Assembly: GCF_019599405.1 (NCBI RefSeq)
Contig: NZ_RKLQ01000007.1
Coordinates: 1-64,000, forward strand
Direction: 5' to 3'
Source of the DNA: Haloarcula salinisoli
GTDB lineage: Archaea > Halobacteriota > Halobacteria > Halobacteriales > Haloarculaceae
Length of the DNA stretch: 64,000 bases
Shown: positions 7,335-16,093 of the stretch, in pieces
How positions within the stretch are numbered: position 1 is the stretch's first letter
Layout: each line of letters starts with the position of its first letter
The notes under the pieces: model-generated
What the model saw: only the letters and a program-made list of their open reading frames with translations
The model's database searches: none
What the model was told of the DNA's origin: nothing
Translations under genes and position numbers: made by a program

Positions 7335-9161
7335 CTAGACAGTTGGCGCCTCCTCGTCGGAGACGGTGTCCCAATCCGCCGGTGAGAGTACGTGGCCATC
7401 GAACTCACCAGCCTCAGGGTAGGCGGTCGTGACCAGATATTCGGTTCTGGCACTGAGATAGTCCACGAGGGTGTGGATGTGCTCGCTGGCCAGTCCTCCG
7501 AGGTCATCGAGGAGGATACAGGGGACCTGGTCAGCGACGTCGAACGCTTCGTGGCCGGCGAGTGCTGCGATGAGCCCGATTAGCTCGACCTCGCCTTCGG
7601 AGAGTGCATCGACAGATATCTCACGACCGTCCCGGGCGATGAGCAGTTCCAGTTGCTCGGTGCGGCCGGAGTCCGGGTCGACGTGCTGTTTCAGTCGCGC
7701 CCGCTCGAAGCTCGGATTGAACTTGTCGACGACGTCTTCGAGCGCCTCAGTGAAGGCGTTGCGTGCAGTCCTGATTACCCGCTCGTGCCGTGAGCGCAAC
7801 GCTTCGATCTCGTCTGAGAGCGAATCGAGGCGCTCTTGGAGTTGCTCACGCTGCTGGGCCTGTGATTCCAGTTGCTCATGCTCCTCCCGATGGCGTTCGA
7901 GCTTCGTTTCCGTCCGCGCGATTTCCTGGTCGAGTGATTTCCGTCGGTCGTCGGTTTCCTGGACTCGTGTTTCGAGCGTTTCGACGCGCTCACTGCACTC
8001 TGTGAGTTCGTTTTCGGCCTGCGAGAGTTCTTCGCGCGAGTCCGCAAGATTCGTCCGGAGCTCGCTCAGACCGTCTTCGAGTGACTGTTTCCGCCGCCGC
8101 TGTTGCTCCGTCTCGCGCTGTTTATCCTGGAGTTCCGACACCGTCGATTGCAGCTCCGACCGCTGTGCTCGGCGGTCGGAGATGGCATCGCTCAGCCCGT
8201 CCATCTGTTGGTCGATATCGTCGCGTGTCGTGTCACTGCCACAGACCCAGCAGGTGAGATAGTCGCTGTCGATTCGGCGCTCCACGTCCGAGACGACGTC
8301 GAGGTGTCCCTGGTCGAGTACTTGCTTCGTAGCGTTGTACAGCGCTTCCAGCGTCTCGATTTCCTGGTCGATATCCCGGAGTGCGCGCTCTTTCTCAGCC
8401 AGGGTCTCGGGCAGGTCGGGGTCTGCTGAGACTGTCAGCTCCTCCAGTTCGCTCTCTTTCTCCGAAATCTGTGCTTCCAGCGATTCGATTTTCCCTTCGA
8501 GTCGGTTGACGCGCTGACTGGTTTGCTCGCGCTCGCGGCGCGCCTGCGTGAGTTCCGAACGGAGTTCTGTCTGGTCACCGCCCGCACCGGTATCGCCGTC
8601 GAGTGTGTCGGCCTCCGCCTGTAGTTTTTCGAGTTCTGACTCGAGTTTGTTGATGGCGTCAGTCTTCCCTGGCAGCTTCTCCGCCGCCTGTTGTGCGCGG
8701 TCGAGTTCGGATTCGACCGTCTCTCGCTCCGCTTTCAGCTGTGCAATCTGCTCTTCGATGTCCTCCTGTTCCAGTGGTTGAACGAGATGTGGGGTGAGGT
8801 CATCGCCTTCGCGAACCGCCCTGCGAATCCGGTTTCGCTCGTCCAGAAAGGCGAACAGTTCGGCGGCGGCCCGCGCGCGCTCGTCGGTCAGATAGGGCTG
8901 GCCGTCTGCGACGACCGTCTCACCAGTCCGCCGAAGCGCGCGCTCGTACTCGTGGTCCTGTGTCTGTAACCGAACGTGACCCTCCGCTGCACCGTCGGTG
9001 AGGGTCGCGGACGTGACAGACCCACCCAGTACTGTCCGTAGGGCGGTTACCAGCGACGTTTTTCCCTGCCAGTTGCTTGCCTGCACGGCGTTGATGCCGG
9101 ACTCGACGGTCGCCTCGCCGTTGCGAATTCCGGCAATATTCGAAATCTCGAGGTCCCACAT
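7335..9161 (-). CDS. sph3: Archaea-specific SMC-related protein (Sph3-like)
   Basis: About 608 residues with the SMC/Rad50 plan. The N-terminal ATPase half has a Walker A variant NWQGKTS (~32-38). A long coiled coil follows (~125-480), interrupted near residue 300 by CWVCGS, a CxxC pair like the Rad50 zinc hook. The C-terminal half has an ABC signature-like LSEGEVELIG and Walker B CILLDDLGG. It is shorter than true SMC (~1200). It lies 60 bp downstream of rdfA on the same strand; this rdfA/Smc-like pairing is known from Haloferax. Either ATG 9167 or 9161 is possible. It probably acts on chromosome organisation or cell-shape control; the precise role is inferred. Confidence 0.85.
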   Translation of the reverse strand: MWDLEISNIAGIRNGEATVESGINAVQASNWQGKTSLVTALRTVLGGSVTSATLTDGAAEGHVRLQTQDHEYERALRRTGETVVADGQPYLTDERARAAAELFAFLDERNRIRRAVREGDDLTPHLVQPLEQEDIEEQIAQLKAERETVESELDRAQQAAEKLPGKTDAINKLESELEKLQAEADTLDGDTGAGGDQTELRSELTQARREREQTSQRVNRLEGKIESLEAQISEKESELEELTVSADPDLPETLAEKERALRDIDQEIETLEALYNATKQVLDQGHLDVVSDVERRIDSDYLTCWVCGSDTTRDDIDQQMDGLSDAISDRRAQRSELQSTVSELQDKQRETEQQRRRKQSLEDGLSELRTNLADSREELSQAENELTECSERVETLETRVQETDDRRKSLDQEIARTETKLERHREEHEQLESQAQQREQLQERLDSLSDEIEALRSRHERVIRTARNAFTEALEDVVDKFNPSFERARLKQHVDPDSGRTEQLELLIARDGREISVDALSEGEVELIGLIAALAGHEAFDVADQVPCILLDDLGGLASEHIHTLVDYLSARTEYLVTTAYPEAGEFDGHVLSPADWDTVSDEEAPTV

Positions 9162-9227
9162 ATACATTATTACTGGTGACCGGTGACTTAAATCGGTCGC
9201 TCAGTGGCGGATTCTCCCCCGGGACAG

Positions 9228-9860
9228 TCAGTCGTCACGGTGGTCAGCACAGACATAGCCCTGCTCGTAGGCTTGCTCGACGGTGACGCGAGTCGGACAC
9301 TCCGGACAGGAGAGGTACGATTGGACCTGCAACTGTGCGCCGTCGACATCGCTGATCCGGCCTTTGTTTCCGAGTGATTGCAGTGCCGATTCGAGGTGTG
9401 AGCGGTACGTGTTGGTCGCGACGCGTACCCGGTCTATCTCCCACTCCGTCTCTGCACTGGAACTGTCCTTGGTCGTGTCGAGGCAGTCTTTCAGATGGCG
9501 TGAGAGCGTGCTCTTGCCGATGAACTGCTTCGTCGTCGTCTCGCTATCGATGCCGTCGTCGGCGAGTTCCGAGCGGAGTTCTGCCCGCTTGTGGTCCGGG
9601 ATATCGTTCCCCTGGAGCACCTCGTAATCCGAATCGAGACGGACACTCGAGTCGGAGCGCCCGTGGTCGCGATAGATTGCCTTGAGCACCTGCTTGTTGA
9701 ACCACTCCGAGAGCGTGCGAAGACCGGCCGAGTCCGTCTCGCCCTCCCCGGTCCATCTGGCGACGAGATACGAGTCGAGGTCCCCCTCGAAACGGGCGGG
9801 TGGGGAGAGACCGTGGGTGGCCCGAACGCGATCGACTTTACAGCAATGCGTCGTTCCCAT
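9228..9860 (-). CDS. rdfA: Rod-determining factor RdfA family protein
   Basis: 210 residues. The N-terminal CKVDRVRATHGL matches the start typical of the RdfA family. A helical middle part follows, and a C-terminal zinc-ribbon-like segment has CPECP and, ~20 residues later, CADH. RdfA is reported as needed for rod formation in Haloferax volcanii; here that role is inferred by family. Paralogues are common in haloarchaeal genomes, so this copy may not be the shape-determining one. It is the first gene of an rdfA-sph3 unit. Two copies of the TGGGAC/GTCCCA inverted-repeat element lie ~70-145 bp upstream of the start. Confidence 0.8.
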   Translation of the reverse strand: MGTTHCCKVDRVRATHGLSPPARFEGDLDSYLVARWTGEGETDSAGLRTLSEWFNKQVLKAIYRDHGRSDSSVRLDSDYEVLQGNDIPDHKRAELRSELADDGIDSETTTKQFIGKSTLSRHLKDCLDTTKDSSSAETEWEIDRVRVATNTYRSHLESALQSLGNKGRISDVDGAQLQVQSYLSCPECPTRVTVEQAYEQGYVCADHRDD

Positions 9861-9932
9861 CGATTTGACGCTAAGACAGTCCCCGGTACTAAGATTTGTG
9901 GTCGCTACGAGAGGCCCGTCGTGGAACAGCTA

Positions 9933-9955
9933 TGGGACGGATATAGGGTGTCCCA
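9933..9955 (-). promoter_or_regulatory. TGGGAC/GTCCCA inverted-repeat element 1, upstream of rdfA
   Basis: TGGGAC, 11 bases, GTCCCA: perfect 6-bp arms around a TATA-like centre (CCTATATCC on the minus strand). It is ~73 bp upstream of the rdfA start. The same arms and an almost identical centre recur at 9982-10005 and 26414-26437. A regulator covering the core promoter would bind in this way; that is inference. Confidence 0.6.
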
Positions 9956-9981
9956 GACCGGGGCAAGGCACCGAGCCTTTT

Positions 9982-10005
9982 TGGGACGGGTATAGTGGTG
10001 TCCCA
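9982..10005 (-). promoter_or_regulatory. TGGGAC/GTCCCA inverted-repeat element 2, upstream of rdfA
   Basis: TGGGAC, 12 bases containing TATAGTGG, GTCCCA. It lies 49 bp (centre to centre) from element 1 and just beyond the 3' end of the IclR gene. It differs from the distant copy at 26414-26437 by a single central base. Confidence 0.6.
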
Positions 10006-10045
10006 GATGGGGAAAATAGGAACTGGACGCCCTGTCACCGCCGGC

Positions 10046-10813
10046 TCACGGCATCGAAATTTCGAGTTCGAACTCGTTAGCGATGCCCAGAACCTGGTTC
10101 GGGAGTTCGGTCTCGAACCAATCGTCGTCCATGCGCTTTGCGGGGCTTGCAGCGCTGAACGAGCCGATAACGCGGTCATCGGGGCCCGTAACCGGCACGC
10201 CGACTGCTTTGATGCCGTCGAGTTGCTCCTCGTGGTTGAACGCGAAGCCGCGGTCCCGTATCTCGTCGAGTTCCGCGAACAGTTCGTCACGGTCGGTAAT
10301 CGACCGGTCGGTCTCGGGTTCGAGGCCGTGGCGGTCGATAATCTCGTCGACACGCTGGCGTGGCAGCGACGCGAGAATCGACTTGCCGCTGGCCGAGACG
10401 TGCAGTGGCGCCTGTTTGCCGATAGTCGAGTAGTTCCACACGGCGTGTTTCCCGGAGTGGGTGTAGAGGTAGACGCCGCGACCGTGCTCCTCGACGAGGA
10501 AGACGGCTCGGCAGTCGGTCTCCTCGGCCAGCTGTTCCGTGTACGACTGGATGACCTGGTGCTCGTCCCGGAGGTTGCGAACGTGGGTTCCGAGTCGCAG
10601 GAACTCGAGACTCAGCCGGTAGAAATCACCATCCTTCGCGACGAACTCTTCCTCGACCAGCGTTGCGAGATGGCTGTGGACCGTACTCGACGCCATGTCG
10701 AGCCTGTCGGCGAGTTCGGTCACCCGCACCGGCCCGTGGTCCTCTAGCGCCCGGACGATTTCCAGGGTGGTCCGTGTCGTCTGCAGGGTGCGTGACTGTG
10801 TGTCGTTGTCCAT
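10046..10813 (-). CDS. IclR-family transcriptional regulator
   Basis: 255 residues from ATG 10813 (a GTG two codons earlier is also open). The N-terminal winged helix-turn-helix spans ~15-75 (VTELADRLDMASSTVHSHLATL). The C-terminal IclR effector domain includes HVSASGKSILASLP and FSAASPAKRM, which frame the small-acid pocket in the family. A TATA-like TTTATATA ends ~22 bp upstream of the ATG, so the mRNA is probably leaderless. It lies beside the BKACE/ABC catabolic genes, often controlled by IclR proteins, so it is the best candidate for their regulator; the ligand is unknown. Confidence 0.92.
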   Translation of the reverse strand: MDNDTQSRTLQTTRTTLEIVRALEDHGPVRVTELADRLDMASSTVHSHLATLVEEEFVAKDGDFYRLSLEFLRLGTHVRNLRDEHQVIQSYTEQLAEETDCRAVFLVEEHGRGVYLYTHSGKHAVWNYSTIGKQAPLHVSASGKSILASLPRQRVDEIIDRHGLEPETDRSITDRDELFAELDEIRDRGFAFNHEEQLDGIKAVGVPVTGPDDRVIGSFSAASPAKRMDDDWFETELPNQVLGIANEFELEISMP

Positions 10814-11232
10814 GCGCACACTCTACGCGGACAGTATATAAAATCCATTGCTGGGGGACACGTAGTGCGTGCTATTGTGTCGCACTCGGGTCTTCGTTGC
10901 TCGATACTCGATTCGTACCGTCCGACACTGCGTACAGCGGACGTAGCGGCGTTCTCCGTACCGAATCCCCAATCGATATATAAAATCCCCTCGACGGGGA
11001 CGGCAGCGAAAAGCTGTCCACCTGGGTGACGAACCGACCAGAAAGTTGTGATTGGAATATTCTCCCGCTTCATTCGAAAGAATCCTCGCTGATTAAACCA
11101 CGCGCGAGAGACTGTGAGAGAGCGATTCACGAGATGGGGATTTGCGGACGATAAATCGTTATAGACTGAGCATCCAGCACCGCCACTCACCGCCGTTGAC
11201 GTGTGGAAAAACAGGGGGGCGAGACGACCCGG
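10814..11232. other. Gap upstream of the IclR gene
   Basis: It holds the IclR TATA box (ATATAAAATCC, 10836-10846) and a second, nearly identical box at 10976-10987. The second has no gene behind it on the minus strand until the IclR gene itself, so it may be a duplicated or alternative promoter. No supported coding frame was found. Confidence 0.45.
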
Positions 11233-12087
11233 TCAGAGACCCAGCATCGCGCGGGTCTCGTCGGTGTCAGCGATGGGGCGGTTCAGCTCATCGGCGATAC
11301 GGGCCGTGCGTTCGACGAACTGCGCGTTGCTCTCGGCGAGTTCGCCCTTGCGGTAGTAGATGTTGTCTTCCATCCCAACCCGGACGTGTCCGCCCATCGT
11401 GATGGCCATCGTCGTGAGGGGGAGCTGGTGTCGCCCGACCGCGAGCGCCTGCCACTCGGCGGGCTCGGGGAGGTTATCCACGAGGTTCACCAGGTTACGC
11501 GGATGGGCCGGAGTCCCCGTCTGCATTCCGAGGATGAGGGTACACCAGTACGGGGTATCGAGGAGCCCCTCGTCGACGAGATGCTCCATCTCGGGGTAGT
11601 GGCCGGGGTTGAAGACCTCTAGCTCGGGTTTCACGCCTGCATCCCGCAGGCGCTGTGCGTACTCCTCGTTTTGCTCACGGGTGTTCACGGCCGTCCTGGT
11701 CTGCCCGAAGTTCATCGGCCCGAGGTCCATGGTGGCCATCTCCGGGCCCGGGTCGGTCTCCAGTACCGGCGCGATGCGCTCCTCGCGGGAGAAGATGCCC
11801 CCGCCGCCAGTCGTGAAGTTGACGATGATATCGTCGCAGTACTCGTCGATGGTGTCGAGCAGTTCCTGGTACCGGGCGACGGACTTCGTCTTCTCGCCGT
11901 TCTCGTCTCTGGCGTGGAGGTGGACGATGGAGGCGCCGGCTTCCTCACACGCCGCGAGGTCCTGTGCCACCTCGACGGGCTGTTCCGGGAGATTCGGATT
12001 GGCGTCTTTCCCGTGGTGGCCTCCGGTTGTCGCGACGCTGATTATCAGCTTCTTCTCGAAGTAGTCGGCGTACCCGCTGTAAGGCAT
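11233..12087 (-). CDS. BKACE-family beta-keto acid cleavage enzyme (DUF849)
   Basis: 284 residues from ATG 12087; the longer upstream frame would read through the promoter. The family (formerly DUF849, typified by 3-keto-5-aminohexanoate cleavage enzyme) splits a beta-keto acid with acetyl-CoA into acetoacetate and a new CoA ester. The zinc-site motif SIVHLHARDENG (~47-58) is intact, as are the TIM-barrel segments IIVNFTTGGGG and MATMDLGPMNFG, and the C-terminal GGHVRVGMEDN. The substrate cannot be read. It is divergent from the SDR gene, with a TATA-like TTAAATATC ~25 bp upstream. It probably belongs to the same catabolic pathway. Confidence 0.9.
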   Translation of the reverse strand: MPYSGYADYFEKKLIISVATTGGHHGKDANPNLPEQPVEVAQDLAACEEAGASIVHLHARDENGEKTKSVARYQELLDTIDEYCDDIIVNFTTGGGGIFSREERIAPVLETDPGPEMATMDLGPMNFGQTRTAVNTREQNEEYAQRLRDAGVKPELEVFNPGHYPEMEHLVDEGLLDTPYWCTLILGMQTGTPAHPRNLVNLVDNLPEPAEWQALAVGRHQLPLTTMAITMGGHVRVGMEDNIYYRKGELAESNAQFVERTARIADELNRPIADTDETRAMLGL

Positions 12088-12108
12088 GGTGATAATCGAC
12101 TCGGAACT

Positions 12109-12118
12109 GATATTTAAC
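12109..12118 (-). promoter_or_regulatory. Core promoter of the BKACE gene
   Basis: Minus-strand TTAAATATC lies 22-31 bp before ATG 12087, the expected TATA distance for a leaderless haloarchaeal transcript. Confidence 0.5.
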
Positions 12119-12270
12119 CGTTGTGGTGGTGCGTCGGTGTGAGTCTGGGGCAGGGCCACCAGCGACCCGGTCTGATATCCGTCAACCGACCGCCGAGCGC
12201 CCCTGTGTAGCGGTTTCGGCATTTCAGGAGCGATTGGACCACCCCCGAGAGACGGCGTGTCACACCAAGA

Positions 12271-12293
12271 TTTATATACCAAGTGTAACACTT
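12271..12293 (+). promoter_or_regulatory. Core promoter and palindromic operator of the SDR gene
   Basis: The TATA box TTTATATACC (12271-12280) is followed directly by the perfect odd palindrome AAGTGT-A-ACACTT (12281-12293). The palindrome ends 8 bp before ATG 12301, so it covers the expected transcription start of a leaderless mRNA. This is a strong position for a repressor site; the nearby IclR protein is a candidate. Confidence 0.6.
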
Positions 12294-12300
12294 CTGTGCC

Positions 12301-13077
12301 ATGCGTCCCGAGAGTACCGCAATCGTCACCGGTGGCGCCCGCGGTATCGGACAGTCGATCTGTGTAGAGCTCGCCCGCCGTGGGGCCTCAGTCGTCGTCG
12401 CCGACCTCGACAGCGAGGAGATGGCAGAGACGAAGGAACTGGTCGAGGAGACAGGCCAGCGCTGTGAACTCGTCGAAACGGACGTCGCCTCCAGCGAGAG
12501 CGTCCAGAAGACGGTCGAGTGGGTCCTCGAGGAGTTCGGGTCCATCGAATACCTGGTCAACAACGCCGGCATCGCCGGGCCGACAGCACCCTGTGAGGAA
12601 GTCTCCACCGAAGAGTGGGAGCAGACACTTGCAGTCAACCTCAAGGGTCCGTTCCAGATGTGTCGTGAAGTCCTGCCCCACATGAGAGCAGAGTCATTCG
12701 GCCGGATCGTCAACATCGCGTCGGTGACCGGGAAACGTCCCCTGCCGAACCGAACGCCCTATGCGACGAGCAAGATGGGCGTCATTGGATTCACGCGAAC
12801 CCTCGCTGCCGAGGTGGGTGAGGAGAATATCAACGTCAACGCGGTCTGTCCCGGGTCGGTCGATGGGCCACGCATCAGACGAGTGTTCGAGCGGCAGGCG
12901 GACGAAACCGGCCAGACCTACGAAGAGGTCCGTGCGGAGGTCGAACGCGAGGCTGCCCGCGGCGAGCTGGTGGACCGCGAAGACGTCGCCGGCCTGGTCG
13001 GCTTCCTCTGTTCCGAGCAGTCAGAACGGATTACCGGTCAGGATATCAACGTCTCTGCGGGCAAGGTGATGTACTGA
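12301..13077 (+). CDS. SDR-family oxidoreductase
   Basis: 258 residues, the classical short-chain dehydrogenase length. It has the cofactor motif TGGARGIG (~10-17), an Asp after the second strand (VADLD) suggesting NAD(H) preference, NNAGIAG (~88-94), and the catalytic Ser and YATSK (~153-157). It oxidises or reduces a hydroxy/keto group on a small substrate. It is close to 3-oxoacyl reductase and sugar-dehydrogenase SDRs, and the sequence does not decide between them. It is divergent from BKACE and followed by the ABC importer genes. Confidence 0.9.
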   Translation: MRPESTAIVTGGARGIGQSICVELARRGASVVVADLDSEEMAETKELVEETGQRCELVETDVASSESVQKTVEWVLEEFGSIEYLVNNAGIAGPTAPCEEVSTEEWEQTLAVNLKGPFQMCREVLPHMRAESFGRIVNIASVTGKRPLPNRTPYATSKMGVIGFTRTLAAEVGEENINVNAVCPGSVDGPRIRRVFERQADETGQTYEEVRAEVEREAARGELVDREDVAGLVGFLCSEQSERITGQDINVSAGKVMY

Positions 13078-13220
13078 CTCTCCCCTCGGAACACGCAGGA
13101 AGGCGGCGTCACAACTGGCTATACGCACCGGCCGCTGAGAGGTAGAGATGCCGTTGAATCGGGCCAGGTGATTCTGCATGAACAAAACATATATATAGTA
13201 ACTGTCTGAATTGAGGGTGT

Positions 13221-14504
13221 ATGACGGGCAAGCAGTCTCGAGAGAGTAGACGGTCGTTTATCAATCAACTCGCCGGTACAGCCGGGCTAGCCGCCATGGC
13301 CTCGCTGGCGGGCTGTGGTGGATCGTCCGGTAGCGGCGATGACTCGCTGACTTCGATGGGCTCGATCGCCAACCGAAACAACTCCTACTGGCTGAGCTGG
13401 GAGAAAGGCTACTTAGAGGCGGCCGAAGCGTTTGGCTACGAGACCAACGTCCAGACCAACAACGGTGAGGTCTCGACACAGCAACAGCAGTTCGACACGG
13501 CGGTGTCGAACAACACGGACTTCATCGCCGGGCAGACCTACACCAACGCAGCCGCAATCACGCTGGCGGAGACGCTGGCCCAGAGTGGGACGCCGGGTGT
13601 CCTCGCGGTGACTATCGCCGATTGGTTCGTCCCCCAGGACGCCGGCGAGGAGTACGTGACGTTCTTCACGCCACACTTCGTCAACCACGCCTACAGTGGC
13701 GCGAAGATGCTCTTCGAGGCCATGGGCGGCAGCGGGACGTTCGTCCATATCGAGGGCAACCGCGGGACTGCGCCGAACATCGGGCGAAACAAGGGTGTGG
13801 ACCTGGCCCTGGAGGAATACCCCGACATCGAGATGGCCGGGTCGCGCCAGCCGGGCAACTTCATCCGGTCGGACGCCCGGAGTGTCATGAGCGACAAAGT
13901 GTCCGAGTTCGGTGACGACATCGACGGGTTCTTCGGTCAGAACGACGCCGTCGCACTGGGTGGGCTCACCATCCTCGAGGAGAACGACATCGACGTGCCG
14001 GTGGTCGGTATCGACGCCAGCGAACCGGGCCTGGCGGCCATCGCGAACGACCGCATGCTCGGGACCGTCTCCGGGATGGGACCGTGGCAGGCCGGCTGGT
14101 CCGTCGCGAAGTGTCACGACTACATCAACGGCCACACCCTCAGTCCGGCCGAGAAGATGATGTCGTTCAACGCACCGGTCTGTACCAAGAACCCGGGCGA
14201 GTGGCAGGACGTCATCGAGCGACTGCCCGTCGTCGACGCCGCCGAGTACAACGATGCTATCTTCTCGGGCGAGACCCCCTACGACTGGACGAAGATGTCC
14301 GTCGTCGAAGCCGGCGAGGACGCGTGGGACCCACAGATAGACATGTCGCCGATGAACCTTGAGGACATGCGAGAGGTCCTCGACTGGGAAGACGGGGACA
14401 AGCCCTCGGGCTACAGTCTCCCCGGTGTCTACACCGATAGCGCAACGCAGGAGGAAACCACCCAGCTCTACGAAGACCAGTTCCAGACGAACCCACTGCA
14501 GTAA
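13221..14504 (+). CDS. Sugar-type ABC transporter substrate-binding lipoprotein
   Basis: 427 residues. The N-terminus has a Tat signal (RRSFINQLAG) and a lipobox ending in LAGC, so the mature protein should be a membrane-anchored lipoprotein outside the cell. The rest follows the periplasmic-binding-protein fold of the ribose/xylose group (FIAGQTYTNAAAITLAE, GFFGQNDAVALGG, VVGIDASEPGLAAI). It delivers substrate to the ATPase and permease encoded next (gap 15 bp). An AT-rich promoter, ACATATATATAG, lies ~25-35 bp upstream. The ligand may be a sugar or sugar-like acid and is not shown. Confidence 0.92.
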   Translation: MTGKQSRESRRSFINQLAGTAGLAAMASLAGCGGSSGSGDDSLTSMGSIANRNNSYWLSWEKGYLEAAEAFGYETNVQTNNGEVSTQQQQFDTAVSNNTDFIAGQTYTNAAAITLAETLAQSGTPGVLAVTIADWFVPQDAGEEYVTFFTPHFVNHAYSGAKMLFEAMGGSGTFVHIEGNRGTAPNIGRNKGVDLALEEYPDIEMAGSRQPGNFIRSDARSVMSDKVSEFGDDIDGFFGQNDAVALGGLTILEENDIDVPVVGIDASEPGLAAIANDRMLGTVSGMGPWQAGWSVAKCHDYINGHTLSPAEKMMSFNAPVCTKNPGEWQDVIERLPVVDAAEYNDAIFSGETPYDWTKMSVVEAGEDAWDPQIDMSPMNLEDMREVLDWEDGDKPSGYSLPGVYTDSATQEETTQLYEDQFQTNPLQ

Positions 14505-14519
14505 CTCCGAACGCCCATA

Positions 14520-16091
14520 ATGTCATCAGAGACACACGCGAACACGGCCGACACGGCGCCCGACTCCACCCCCGACACCACCAGCAGCTTCCGTGTCGAG
14601 GGCATCTCGAAGTCGTTCGGACACGTGCAGGCACTCGACGAGGTGTCGCTGGAGGTAAACCGGGGCGAGGTCATCGGCCTCGTCGGCGAGAACGGTGCCG
14701 GTAAAAGCACGCTGTTGAATATCCTCACTGGGGTACTCGAAGCGGACGAGGGGCAGCTCTACGTCGACGGCGACCCGGTCGCGTTCACCAATCCGCGTGA
14801 AGCGGCCAACTACGGTGTGTCCCTGGTGCACCAGGAACAGGACGTCATCACGACGATGCGAGGCTACGAGAATCTCTATCTCGGCCGCGAGAAAGAGCGC
14901 CTCGGCGTCCTGGACATGGAGACGATGCGGGAGGAAGCACAGGCGTTCGTCGACGACCTCGGTATCGATATCGACGTCAACGACTACGTCCGGGACTACA
15001 CGTTCAACGAGCGCCAGATGCTGGAGATAGCCAAAGCGTTCCACGTCTCCCAGAAATCCGACAACCCGGTCATCCTGCTCGACGAGCCGACCGCCGGGCT
15101 CGAAGAGAGCGGCCGCGAGCTGCTTTTCGACCTCGTCAACGACCTCCGGGACCGGGCGACGTTCGTCTTCGTCTCCCACGAGCTGGACGAGGTGCTGGAG
15201 ATATCAGACCGTATCTACGTCCTGAAAGACGGCGAGCGGGTCGACATGACCCACGTCGAAGACGCGACGACGGAGTCGCTGCAGCAGTCGATGGTCGGGC
15301 GGGAGACGGCCGACGAGTACTATCGCGTCCCCGACCAGCGCCGAGACGCAGAGCTGGGCGAGGTCACCATGGAAGTCGACAACGTCGCCCACGAAGACGT
15401 GGTGGGCCCGGCGTCGTTCTCACTGCGCGAGGGCGAGATATTCGGTATCGTCGGCGTCGAAGGCTCTGGCAAGCAGCGCTTCGGTCGCATGCTTGCCGGG
15501 GACCTCGCGATGACCGAGGGGTCGATGGCCGTCGATGGAACTGAGCTCACGAACCCGTCCGTCTCGGACATGGTCGACGCCGGTGTCGGCTACATCCCGA
15601 AAGACCGGAAATCGGAGGGACTGCTCCTCTACCAGTCGGTACTCGTGAACACGTCGCTCGCGATGATTCGGGATATGAACGGCAACATGCCGATGCTCGA
15701 CCTCGAGGCCGAACAGGAGGCGACCGAGAGCGCCATCGAGGAACTCGCTATCAAGACGCCGGGGCCGAACGCACTCGTCCACGGGCTCAGTGGCGGGAAC
15801 CAGCAGAAAGTGGTCATCGCCAGGTGGCTCGCACAGGACACGCCCATCCTCGTGATGGACAACGTCACGCGTGGTATCGACGTGGGTGCGAAAGAAGAGG
15901 TGTATCGGCTGTGCCGGGAGCTGACCGACCGGGGCGTCTCGATAGTCTTCATCGGCGACGAGCTGCCGGAGGTCATCGGGATGTCGAACCGCATCGGCGT
16001 GATGGCCAAAGGCGAGTTTGTCGCCGAACCGTTCGACGCCTCGCCGGGCAACAAACCGACCGAAGAAGACCTGATTCAGGAGATGATATAA
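14520..16091 (+). CDS. Ribose-type ABC transporter, double ATP-binding protein
   Basis: 523 residues with two fused nucleotide-binding domains, as in RbsA/MglA. Domain 1 has Walker A GENGAGKS (56-63), a degenerate signature FNERQ (~161) and Walker B VILLDEPTAG. Domain 2 has the weak P-loop GVEGSGKQ usual for the second half, an intact signature LSGGNQQ (~421) and Walker B PILVMDNVTRG. Only one composite site is likely to be fully active, as in relatives. It drives import with the adjacent lipoprotein and permease, 2 bp apart on the right. Confidence 0.93.
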   Translation: MSSETHANTADTAPDSTPDTTSSFRVEGISKSFGHVQALDEVSLEVNRGEVIGLVGENGAGKSTLLNILTGVLEADEGQLYVDGDPVAFTNPREAANYGVSLVHQEQDVITTMRGYENLYLGREKERLGVLDMETMREEAQAFVDDLGIDIDVNDYVRDYTFNERQMLEIAKAFHVSQKSDNPVILLDEPTAGLEESGRELLFDLVNDLRDRATFVFVSHELDEVLEISDRIYVLKDGERVDMTHVEDATTESLQQSMVGRETADEYYRVPDQRRDAELGEVTMEVDNVAHEDVVGPASFSLREGEIFGIVGVEGSGKQRFGRMLAGDLAMTEGSMAVDGTELTNPSVSDMVDAGVGYIPKDRKSEGLLLYQSVLVNTSLAMIRDMNGNMPMLDLEAEQEATESAIEELAIKTPGPNALVHGLSGGNQQKVVIARWLAQDTPILVMDNVTRGIDVGAKEEVYRLCRELTDRGVSIVFIGDELPEVIGMSNRIGVMAKGEFVAEPFDASPGNKPTEEDLIQEMI

Positions 16092-16093
16092 TC

